DNA from: Bacteroidota bacterium
GTDB taxonomy: Bacteria; Bacteroidota; Bacteroidia; Flavobacteriales; Schleiferiaceae
Length of the DNA: 14,432 nucleotides
NCBI GenBank assembly: GCA_005786915.1
Contig: SYCM01000071.1
Span: 1 to 14,432, forward strand
Direction: 5' to 3'
Shown here: positions 7,193 through 13,109 of the stretch, one piece after another
Numbering within the stretch: position 1 is the stretch's first letter
How the letters are laid out: every line of letters begins with the position of its first letter
Program-made: the position numbers and the translations under genes
The notes under the pieces: generated by a model
The model's input: only the letters and a program-made list of their open reading frames with translations
Told to the model about the DNA's origin: nothing
The model's database searches: none

Positions 7193-7222
7193 CAAATATA
7201 TGTGGTTAAACATCTAAAACAA
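7193..7222 (-). promoter_or_regulatory. Bacteroidota-type promoter for the YceI-family gene
   Basis: On the minus strand TTG (7222..7220) is followed after exactly 19 bases by TATATTTG (7200..7193). This fits the Bacteroidota primary-sigma consensus TTG-N19-TAnnTTTG. The start codon lies about 30 bases downstream of the -7 element. The surrounding region is strongly AT-rich compared with the flanking genes. Confidence 0.75.
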
Positions 7223-7232
7223 TGGTTAAACA
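7203..7232 (-). promoter_or_regulatory. Three-copy direct-repeat operator overlapping the YceI-gene promoter
   Basis: Read on the minus strand, TGTTTAACCA occurs at 7232..7223 and again at 7212..7203. A degenerate copy, TGTTTTAGA, lies between them at 7221..7213. Copy starts are spaced 11 and 9 bases, about one helical turn each. The outer copies are identical over 10 bases. They straddle the -33 TTG and the spacer of the promoter, the expected place for a repressor or activator. The cognate regulator is not visible in this window. Confidence 0.5.
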
Positions 7233-7253
7233 CCTTGTTGTGCGAAAATCGGT

Positions 7254-7559
7254 TCAGGATTCGCGGCGGAACACGCGCCGCTCCATCCAAATCGTACCGT
7301 AAGGAATCAGGGAAGCCACCCCAAAACCAAGGACTCGAGCAACGGGCCAACGCTCCGCATACCAAACAGCGGCGAGTAGCCCGCAGAAGGCCAAAAACAA
7401 GGCTCCGTGGGCCATGCCCACCCATTGATTGGGCCATAAAATCCCCAGGCCGTACTTCAGGGGCATCGTCGCCCCAAAGGCCAAATAGCTAATTCCTTCG
7501 GCGACGGCGACGCCCCTAAAAAGCTGAACTAATCCCGAATGCGGTTGCTTATTTTCCAA
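7254..7559 (-). CDS. DUF3817 family small integral membrane protein
   Basis: A 101-residue protein matching DUF3817 (YdzA-like). It shows FRGVAVAEGISYL near the N-terminus, MPLKYGLGI (32-40), GMAHGALFLAF (48-58) and a final SLIPYGTIWMERRV. About three hydrophobic helices are expected, placing it in the inner membrane. The function of the family is unknown. The start appears to be TTG at 7559, inside the last codons of mnmE (11-base overlap); no ATG occurs before the core motifs. Overlap implies coupled expression with mnmE. The stop at 7254 is followed by the YceI promoter region without an obvious terminator. Confidence 0.88.
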   Translation of the reverse strand: MENKQPHSGLVQLFRGVAVAEGISYLAFGATMPLKYGLGILWPNQWVGMAHGALFLAFCGLLAAVWYAERWPVARVLGFGVASLIPYGTIWMERRVFRRES

Positions 7560-8898
7560 TGCAAAATGAACTAAAAATGGATCCCAGTAGGTCGTCGGCC
7601 GTGATTTCGCCGGTGATGCTGCCCAGGTGCCGCAAGGCCTCCCGCAGGTCGTAGGCGACCAATTCGCCGCTGGTCTGGGCCTCGAGGCTTGCCCGCACGC
7701 GCGCCATGGCCTCCAAGCTCAACCGAAGGGCTTCGGCGTGACGGGCGTTCGCAATCAGCACGTTTCCTTGGGGCTCACCCGATCGAACCTGGGCCAGCAG
7801 TTGGGCTTCGAGCGCCGCCAGGTCTTGATCGTCCGGTCCAAGCTCGAGGTGTGCGGGGTAGTGGTCCGTTTGCACGTCCGACCATAGGTCGCGCTTGGTG
7901 AGTAAGACAAGGCGTTTGGCCTGTGGATTTTCGCGCGCCACCTCGTCCACCAACGCTTGAGCTTCGGGCGCAGACGTCGCTAGCGGATCCACCAACAGCA
8001 AGGCAATGTGGGCTTCGCGCAGCTTGGCCCAGGAGCGTTGAATGCCCATTTGCTCGACTTCGTCGTGGGTAGCGCGAATTCCGGCGGTATCAATTAAGCG
8101 AAATACATAGTCGTCCAAGCGAAACCGCTCTTCGACGCTGTCACGGGTGGTTCCCGGTACCGAGCTCACCAGAGCCCGATCGTCGCGGAGCAGTCGGTTG
8201 AGGAGGGTGCTTTTTCCGGCGTTCGGCGCGCCCAACAGCACCAAGGGAATGCCCTCGCGGATCGCTTGACCGTGCCTAAAGCTGTCGTGCATGCGGGTGC
8301 ACTCCGCCGTGATCTGCTGAAGGACGTCAAGCAGTTGGTCGCGTTGTGCGAACTCGACGTCCTCGTCGACAAAGTCCAGCTCGAGCTCGATGAGTCCCGC
8401 AAAGTCCGTGAGCTGCTGCCGCAGTTCGTGAAGCTTGCGCGACACGCTGCCTTTGAGTTGCTTGAGCGCCAGCTCGTGGCCCGCGCGCGATTCGGCCGCA
8501 ATCAGGTCTCCGACCGCCTCGGCCTGGGCGAGGTCGAGTTTTCCGTGGGCAAAAGCGCGCTGGGTAAATTCGCCCGGTAATGCCAGGGTGGCCCCCGCGT
8601 GAATCAGTGCGTGCAGTGCTTCCTCGGCGATGTAGGGCGATCCGTGCAGCCCAAATTCCACGACGTCTTCGCCGGTAAACGACGCCGGTCCCTGAAACCA
8701 CGTGGCCAGGCCTTGGTCCAATTCGTCCCCGCTCGCCGACCTAAAGCTGCCCAAGATGACCTTGCGCGGAACCCATTCCGCCTTCGCCGCAAACACCTTT
8801 TGGGCGACGGCCAACGCGTCGGGCCCCGAAACGCGAATTACGTTCAAGGCGCCCAGTCCGCGGGCGGTGGCCAAAGCCGCTATGGTCGTTGAAATCAC
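7549..8898 (-). CDS. mnmE: tRNA uridine-5-carboxymethylaminomethyl modification GTPase MnmE (TrmE)
   Basis: A 449-residue cytosolic GTPase that, with MnmG, installs the (carboxymethyl)aminomethyl group on wobble uridine 34 of certain tRNAs. The N-terminal folate-binding domain starts STTIAALATARGLGALNVIR and includes PGEFTQRAFAHGKLDLAQAEAV (109-130). The inserted G domain has G1 GAPNAGKST (223-231), the G2 region VPGTTRD (247-253), G3 DTAG (270-273) and G4 TKRD (334-337). The C-terminus ends FCIGK with the conserved catalytic-site cysteine. G4 has Thr instead of the usual Asn (NKxD), as in Rac-type GTPases. The start is GTG at 8898; no ATG is available. The length is typical. The DUF3817 gene overlaps its end. 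Confidence 0.98.
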   Translation of the reverse strand: MISTTIAALATARGLGALNVIRVSGPDALAVAQKVFAAKAEWVPRKVILGSFRSASGDELDQGLATWFQGPASFTGEDVVEFGLHGSPYIAEEALHALIHAGATLALPGEFTQRAFAHGKLDLAQAEAVGDLIAAESRAGHELALKQLKGSVSRKLHELRQQLTDFAGLIELELDFVDEDVEFAQRDQLLDVLQQITAECTRMHDSFRHGQAIREGIPLVLLGAPNAGKSTLLNRLLRDDRALVSSVPGTTRDSVEERFRLDDYVFRLIDTAGIRATHDEVEQMGIQRSWAKLREAHIALLLVDPLATSAPEAQALVDEVARENPQAKRLVLLTKRDLWSDVQTDHYPAHLELGPDDQDLAALEAQLLAQVRSGEPQGNVLIANARHAEALRLSLEAMARVRASLEAQTSGELVAYDLREALRHLGSITGEITADDLLGSIFSSFCIGK

Positions 8899-8902
8899 GG
8901 AG

Positions 8903-8910
8903 CAAAGATA
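8903..8910 (-). promoter_or_regulatory. Possible -7 element of the mnmE promoter
   Basis: TATCTTTG on the minus strand (8910..8903) fits TAnnTTTG perfectly and ends four bases before the GTG start of mnmE. No good TTG -33 element is found about 19 bases upstream. If it is used, the mRNA would be leaderless or nearly so. Confidence 0.4.
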
Positions 8911-8945
8911 CCGTCTTCGGCACAGGCTTTGCGGAAGAAGCTGGC

Positions 8946-9881
8946 GTGAAACCGTACACCTTTTTGGGGCATTTGGCCCTCATCCTCGGCTTGGCATCGT
9001 GCCGGGTAGACCAGGCCATCGAAGCCGAAGATAGCTGGTTTTACAGCCGCCGACCCACGCAAAATGTGGTTACCCCGGTCGGCGCCGACACCCTTCACTG
9101 GACGCAGGTGGGAACCGGAACTGATACCCTCGTGCTCGTGCACGGATTTGGACCTTATCCGACCGTGCAGTGGCAGCCCGTAGTGTGGAAGTACAGCGAC
9201 ACCAAAACAATTCTGGTCGTCGACCTCCTCGGTTTTGGACAGAGCACTTCGCCCGATTCCACCGTGCGCGTTTCGCAGCAGGTTGCGGCGCTCAAGTCGG
9301 CGCTGGACGCCCACGGCATCGCCCGGATCCACCTCGTAGGGCATTCCTACGGGGGCATGGTCAGCACCCTGTTTGCCAGCCAGTATCCCGAACGGGTGCG
9401 GTCCCTCGTACTCATTGATCCGCTGCACCGCCATTTCGAACTGAAGCACCTCGATAGTTTGCAGCGCGCATGGGGTCGCCCGATTGAGGAGGTGCTGCTC
9501 CCTCGGGACGTGGAGAGCTACGACGCTATGATGGAGGTAAGCGTGTACGATCCGTTTTTTCTGCCGGCGTTCATGAAGCAGCAGGTCCTCGAGACCATTT
9601 ATCGAGAGAACATCCAGCAGCGCGAATCCATGCTTCGCGCGGTGCGTCAAGATGAAGCGTGGATTCGGGAGCAGGCCAAGGGCTCCGCAGTGCCGACGCT
9701 GCTGATTTGGGGCGCGCAAGACGCGTTGTTCCCGCCGCAGGGCGCGGGGCAATTGGCACAGGACTTCCCGCGCAGCCGCACAGTCCTCATCCCCAAGGCG
9801 GGCCACATTCCTCACATGGAGCGCCCGTTTGCCGTGCTGGATTCGCTTGAAGTGTTTTTCAGCGCCCAATCGCCCAAATAG
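8946..9881 (+). CDS. Alpha/beta-hydrolase lipoprotein
   Basis: Using GTG at 8946, this is a 311-residue alpha/beta-hydrolase. The N-terminus MKPYTFLGHLALILGLASC is a lipoprotein signal with lipobox LASC (Cys19), so the enzyme is envelope-anchored. The hydrolase core shows the oxyanion HG (LVLVHGFGPYP, about 63-73), nucleophile elbow GHSYGG (Ser134), acid WGAQD (Asp259) and base GHIPH (His287), giving an intact Ser-Asp-His triad. An in-frame ATG at 8889 would add 19 residues, bury the signal peptide and overlap mnmE, so it is rejected. Substrate is unknown; the family includes esterases, lipases, epoxide hydrolases and haloperoxidase-like enzymes. It is divergent from mnmE (47 bases between starts), and its last 23 bases overlap the end of the convergent methylase gene. 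Confidence 0.88.
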   Translation: MKPYTFLGHLALILGLASCRVDQAIEAEDSWFYSRRPTQNVVTPVGADTLHWTQVGTGTDTLVLVHGFGPYPTVQWQPVVWKYSDTKTILVVDLLGFGQSTSPDSTVRVSQQVAALKSALDAHGIARIHLVGHSYGGMVSTLFASQYPERVRSLVLIDPLHRHFELKHLDSLQRAWGRPIEEVLLPRDVESYDAMMEVSVYDPFFLPAFMKQQVLETIYRENIQQRESMLRAVRQDEAWIREQAKGSAVPTLLIWGAQDALFPPQGAGQLAQDFPRSRTVLIPKAGHIPHMERPFAVLDSLEVFFSAQSPK

Positions 9882-10566
9882 CCGGTTCCTTGGCGTGCAA
9901 TGCCTCGGGAACCCCTAGGGAGCGCCACGCGCGGACCGAGCGCCGATGCACCCACTCGTGGGGTCCGGTCAGACCCAGTCCCACGAACAGCTGGGTATCG
10001 GGCTGGAGCACTTGGCACAATTCGCTGAAAAGCTTCTCGTTGCGGTAGGGCGTTTCAATGAACCATTGGCTCTCGCCCTGCGCGGCGTCCCGTTCCATGC
10101 GTTGGAGCACTCCTTTGCGCGCCGAAGCATCGTGCGGTAGGTAGCCGTGAAACCGAAACTGCTGGCCGCCCAGTCCGCTTGCCATGAGTCCGAGCAAAAT
10201 GGAAGAGGGTCCGGGCCACGCCACCACGGGAATTCCCTCGGCGTGGGCTTGCGCCACCACTTCGGCTCCCGGGTCGGCCATGCCGGGCGCGCCTGCATCC
10301 GAAATCAAGCCCATATCGTGCCCGCTGCGGCAGGCCGCGAGGGCCGACGAGGCATCATTGCCACCGTGCTTGGACCACGAGGTCAGCGTGAGGCGGCCCA
10401 AATCGCACTCGGGATCGATCGCCCTGAGCTGGGCTCGAGCGACTTTGGGCGTTTCGACAATCCAGCAGTCGATGCGCTGCACCAGTTCGCGCAGTTCCGC
10501 TCCCGACCAGCGGCTCGGATTCGCCAGCGGAACGGGCACGACGTGTAAGGTTCCTAGCTTCGCCAT
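9859..10566 (-). CDS. Tetrapyrrole-methylase-fold SAM-dependent methyltransferase, RsmI paralogue
   Basis: About 235 residues in the tetrapyrrole (corrin/porphyrin) methylase fold, of the RsmI/YraL type. Motifs from ATG 10566: LGTLHVVPVPLAN at the N-terminus, DCWIVETPKVAR, the SAM-site ISDAGAPGMADPG (about 88-100), WPGPSSILLGLMASGL (about 117-132), HGYLP (about 140-144) and IETPYRN. RsmI 2'-O-methylates C1402 of 16S rRNA. This shorter form, with GAPGMADPG instead of GTPxISDPG, resembles a second paralogue common in Bacteroidota whose substrate I do not know. The start ATG overlaps the end of the phosphatase gene; a TTG at 10578 would add four residues. It is the third gene of the dnaA operon. 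Its stop overlaps the convergent hydrolase gene by 23 bases. Confidence 0.9.
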   Translation of the reverse strand: MAKLGTLHVVPVPLANPSRWSGAELRELVQRIDCWIVETPKVARAQLRAIDPECDLGRLTLTSWSKHGGNDASSALAACRSGHDMGLISDAGAPGMADPGAEVVAQAHAEGIPVVAWPGPSSILLGLMASGLGGQQFRFHGYLPHDASARKGVLQRMERDAAQGESQWFIETPYRNEKLFSELCQVLQPDTQLFVGLGLTGPHEWVHRRSVRAWRSLGVPEALHAKEPAIWAIGR

Positions 10567-11027
10567 TGTTCCACCCAATTTCGGCAGGCTTCGCGCAGCA
10601 GCAGCGCAACGTGTTCAAATCCGTGTTCGCCGCCGTAGTAGGGGTCGGGCACCTCGCGTCCTTCGCCCGGAAACGAAGTTTCCAGCATCATCGAAACACG
10701 ACCCTTGGCCTGCGACGGAGCGCGCCTCAGAACCTCAGTTAAGTTCGAGCGATCCATCACCAAAATGTGATCAAAATTCTCAAAATCAGCGTCAACGAGC
10801 GGCCGGGAAGTCTGATGTGCAATCGAGTGTCCCCACCTGCGTACCGACGCTTGAGATCGGGGATCGGGGGCCTCGCCCTGATGGGCTGAACTGATTCCCG
10901 CACTGTCGACGGTCCATCCGTGGTTGGGGCCAAGCTGCTCGAGGAGTTCCGCCTCCATGAGGCCTTGCGCCACTGGAGATCGGCAAATGTTGCCCAGGCA
11001 CACCATGAGTACCCGGCGCGGCTTCAT
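10554..11027 (-). CDS. Low-molecular-weight protein-tyrosine phosphatase
   Basis: A 157-residue cytosolic phosphatase with the N-terminal P-loop VCLGNICRSP. Cys10 is the nucleophile, Arg16 binds phosphate and Ser17 assists. SAGISSAHQGEAPDPRS follows (42-58), and the general-acid loop VPDPYYGG places Asp128. All catalytic residues are present and the length is normal. Such enzymes dephosphorylate bacterial tyrosine kinases of exopolysaccharide export or arginine-phosphorylated proteins; no partner kinase is visible here. Its ATG shares one base with the dnaA stop (TAATG), so it is probably translated from the dnaA transcript. It overlaps the methylase start by about 13 bases. The association with dnaA is, as far as I recall, common in Bacteroidota. 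Confidence 0.95.
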   Translation of the reverse strand: MKPRRVLMVCLGNICRSPVAQGLMEAELLEQLGPNHGWTVDSAGISSAHQGEAPDPRSQASVRRWGHSIAHQTSRPLVDADFENFDHILVMDRSNLTEVLRRAPSQAKGRVSMMLETSFPGEGREVPDPYYGGEHGFEHVALLLREACRNWVEQWRS

Positions 11028-12457
11028 TAGGCGAGGGTGAGCTTCTTGCGGATGTCGTCGACGTAGGTCCGAAAGCGCTTGTCGGTTTCGGTCAAGTTGG
11101 ACACCGTGCGGCAGGCGTGCAGCACCGTGGCGTGGTCCTTATTGCCGATTTGCGTGCCAATGGAGGCCAGCGAATTTTTGGTCAGCTGCTTGGCGAAGTA
11201 CATGGTCAGCTGTCGCGCCTGTACGATTTCGCGCTTACGGGTTTTGCTGCGAAGCAGTTCCACCGGCATGTCGAAGTAGTCGCACACGACTTTTTGAATG
11301 AAGTCAATCGAAATTTCGCGGGTCGTATTCTTGACGAACTTGTCAATCATCGACTTGGCGAGTTCGACAGTGATGCGCTTGCGGTTCAGCGAAGACTGCG
11401 CCAGCAGCGAGATCAGCGCGCCTTCGAGCTCGCGAACGTTGTTCGTGATGGAATAGGCGAGGTACTCAATGACGTCGTCGGGCATCTCAATGCCGTCGGC
11501 GTACAGCTTTTGCCGCAAAATAGCCATGCGCGTCTCGAGGTCGGGGCGCTGCAAGTCCGCTGAAAGGCCCCACTTAAACCGCGACAGCAAGCGCTGCTCC
11601 ATGCCCTGCAGGTCAACCGGAGCGCGGTCCGACGTGAGGATGATCTGCTTGCCCTGCTGGTGCAAGTGATTGAAAATCTCAAAAAAGACGTCTTGGGTCT
11701 TCTCTTTGCCGCTGAACGAGTGCACGTCGTCCATGATCAGCACGTCGATGAGCTGGTAGAAGTGGACGAAGTCGTTCTTGGTGTTGTTTCGAATCGCGTC
11801 GATGAACTGCTGGGTAAAGCGCTCTGCGGAAACGTACAGAACCGTTTTCTCGGGGAAGCGATCCTTGATTTCAATGCCGATCGCGTGCGCCAGGTGGGTC
11901 TTGCCGAGGCCGTTGCTTCCGTACAGCAGCAAGGGATTGAACGAAGTTCCGCCCGGCTTTTGCGCTACCGCATACCCGGCGCTCCGAGCAAGACGGTTGC
12001 AGTCGCCTTCAATGAAGTTCTCAAAGCTGTAGTTAGGGTTCAGCTGCGACTCGATGTGCACCTTTTTCAGGCCCGGAATCACGAACGGATTCCGAATGCC
12101 GTCGTCTCCGATGCGCGCGGGAAGCGCTACTTGCGGATTCTCGATGGGTCCGCGGTTCGCCGAAGGTATATCCATGTTCGACGTTCCGAGGTGAGCGGAC
12201 TCCTGGTCCATCACGATGGAGTAAACCAAACGTGCATCACTGCCCATTTCCTTGGTGATGGCTGATTTCAGGAGCTTCACGTAGTTGGCTTCGAGCCACT
12301 CGTACACGAATTTTGACGGCACCTGCAGGGTGATAACCTTACCTTGGAGCTTTACGGGCCGAATTGGCAGAAACCAGGTCTTGTATGCTTGAGGACTAAT
12401 GTTGTCCTGCACATACGTCAGACAGTTTCTCCAGACGGCTTCAGCGGTGCGCTCCAT
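11027..12457 (-). CDS. dnaA: Chromosomal replication initiator DnaA
   Basis: A 476-residue replication initiator. Domain I (about 1-85) begins MERTAEAVWRNCLTYVQDNI and includes YKTWFLPIRPV. A linker follows to about 135. The AAA+ domain III starts LNPNYSFENFIEGDCNRLA and has Walker A YGSNGLGKTH (179-188), Walker B LIMDD (240-244), sensor I LTSDRAP and the arginine-finger stretch RLLSRF (289-294). Domain IV contains SKTRKREIVQARQ and the DNA-contact signature GNKDHATVLHACRTV (438-452). ATG 12457 is chosen because domain I begins there. The frame stays open to 12745, but that extension is AT-rich, lacks DnaA character and runs into the divergent thioesterase gene. It leads the operon dnaA, phosphatase, methylase. 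Confidence 0.98.
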   Translation of the reverse strand: MERTAEAVWRNCLTYVQDNISPQAYKTWFLPIRPVKLQGKVITLQVPSKFVYEWLEANYVKLLKSAITKEMGSDARLVYSIVMDQESAHLGTSNMDIPSANRGPIENPQVALPARIGDDGIRNPFVIPGLKKVHIESQLNPNYSFENFIEGDCNRLARSAGYAVAQKPGGTSFNPLLLYGSNGLGKTHLAHAIGIEIKDRFPEKTVLYVSAERFTQQFIDAIRNNTKNDFVHFYQLIDVLIMDDVHSFSGKEKTQDVFFEIFNHLHQQGKQIILTSDRAPVDLQGMEQRLLSRFKWGLSADLQRPDLETRMAILRQKLYADGIEMPDDVIEYLAYSITNNVRELEGALISLLAQSSLNRKRITVELAKSMIDKFVKNTTREISIDFIQKVVCDYFDMPVELLRSKTRKREIVQARQLTMYFAKQLTKNSLASIGTQIGNKDHATVLHACRTVSNLTETDKRFRTYVDDIRKKLTLA

Positions 12458-12695
12458 CGTTGCGTTTAGGTTAGTAATTTGTGGTGCCGCACGGGAGGTG
12501 GATTTGGACTGAAAACCAGTCGAACTGCACTCCCCGTTTCGGACCACGAAGTTGTCAATTAATTCTGTTGAAAAAAGTTTCTGCACCTCTTGATTTACAA
12601 AAAGTTTTGTCGTTACTAATTTTATAACTACACCAAAAAAACGCCCGATAATTGTTTGTAAGTAATTGAAAATGAATACATAAATAGTCCATATA
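12458..12695. other. AT-rich divergent region upstream of dnaA
   Basis: This 238-base region separates dnaA from the thioesterase gene. From about 12550 it becomes very AT-rich, in contrast to the GC-rich genes around it. I see no consensus DnaA box (TTATCCACA); the nearest is TGTTGAAAA at 12566..12574, two mismatches. No strict TAnnTTTG promoter is seen. Nearer dnaA, GACTG-AAAAC-CAGTC (12507..12521) can form a small hairpin whose 3' arm could alternatively pair with the following ACTG. Confidence 0.5.
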
Positions 12696-13109
12696 ATGCT
12701 TGTTACAACATATAAATTAAGGGTCCGATACGCTGAAACCGACAAAATGGGCTATGCCTATTACGGGGTTTATTCGACGTACTTCGAAATTGCTCGGGTT
12801 GAAGCCTTAAGGTCCATAGGGCTGTCTTATGCCGAGATGGAAGCGGGCGGAATTATGCTCCCTGTTCGCGACGTGCAGATACGCTACCGGCGTCCGCTGA
12901 AGTACGACGAAGTGTTTACCGTGACGACGACAATAGCGTCGCTGCCCGAAGGAAGCCGTCTTCATTTCAGCTACCAAATACACAACGAGGCGGGCGAACT
13001 CTGCACTGAGGCCCAAACCACCTTGGTGTTTGCCGACACCCAAACGGGAAGGCCGATTGCGCCTCCGTCCGAATTTGTGGACTTGCTGGCGCCTTTGGTC
13101 AGGGAATGA
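12696..13109 (+). CDS. YbgC/4HBT-type acyl-CoA thioesterase
   Basis: A 137-residue single hot-dog domain protein that hydrolyses acyl-CoA thioesters in the cytosol. The active-site stretch RVRYAETDKMGYAYYGVYSTYFEIARVE starts at residue 9, with catalytic Asp16 in the DxMG motif. GIMLPVRDVQIRYRRPLKYDE (about 52-72) and the beta-strand FTVTTTIASLP follow as in the family. The length is typical. The ATG at 12696 lies in AT-rich DNA without a Shine-Dalgarno sequence. It is divergent from dnaA, an arrangement I recall from other Bacteroidota. Its last 11 bases overlap the stop end of the convergent metallopeptidase gene. Acyl chain preference cannot be told from the sequence. Confidence 0.93.
   Translation: MLVTTYKLRVRYAETDKMGYAYYGVYSTYFEIARVEALRSIGLSYAEMEAGGIMLPVRDVQIRYRRPLKYDEVFTVTTTIASLPEGSRLHFSYQIHNEAGELCTEAQTTLVFADTQTGRPIAPPSEFVDLLAPLVRE

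Noticed and set aside
7163..7213. Upstream start for the YceI-family protein
   Set aside because: The extra 17 residues cover the promoter -7 element and spoil the lipoprotein signal starting at ATG 7162.
8889..8945. Upstream ATG start for the alpha/beta-hydrolase
   Set aside because: It would overlap mnmE and bury a good lipoprotein signal that begins with GTG 8946.
8895..9869. A 324-codon open frame on the minus strand
   Set aside because: It is antisense to the alpha/beta-hydrolase with its intact catalytic triad; no family resemblance.
12458..12745. N-terminal extension of DnaA by 96 residues
   Set aside because: The extension is AT-rich, lacks domain I features and overlaps the start of the thioesterase; DnaA domain I begins at ATG 12457.
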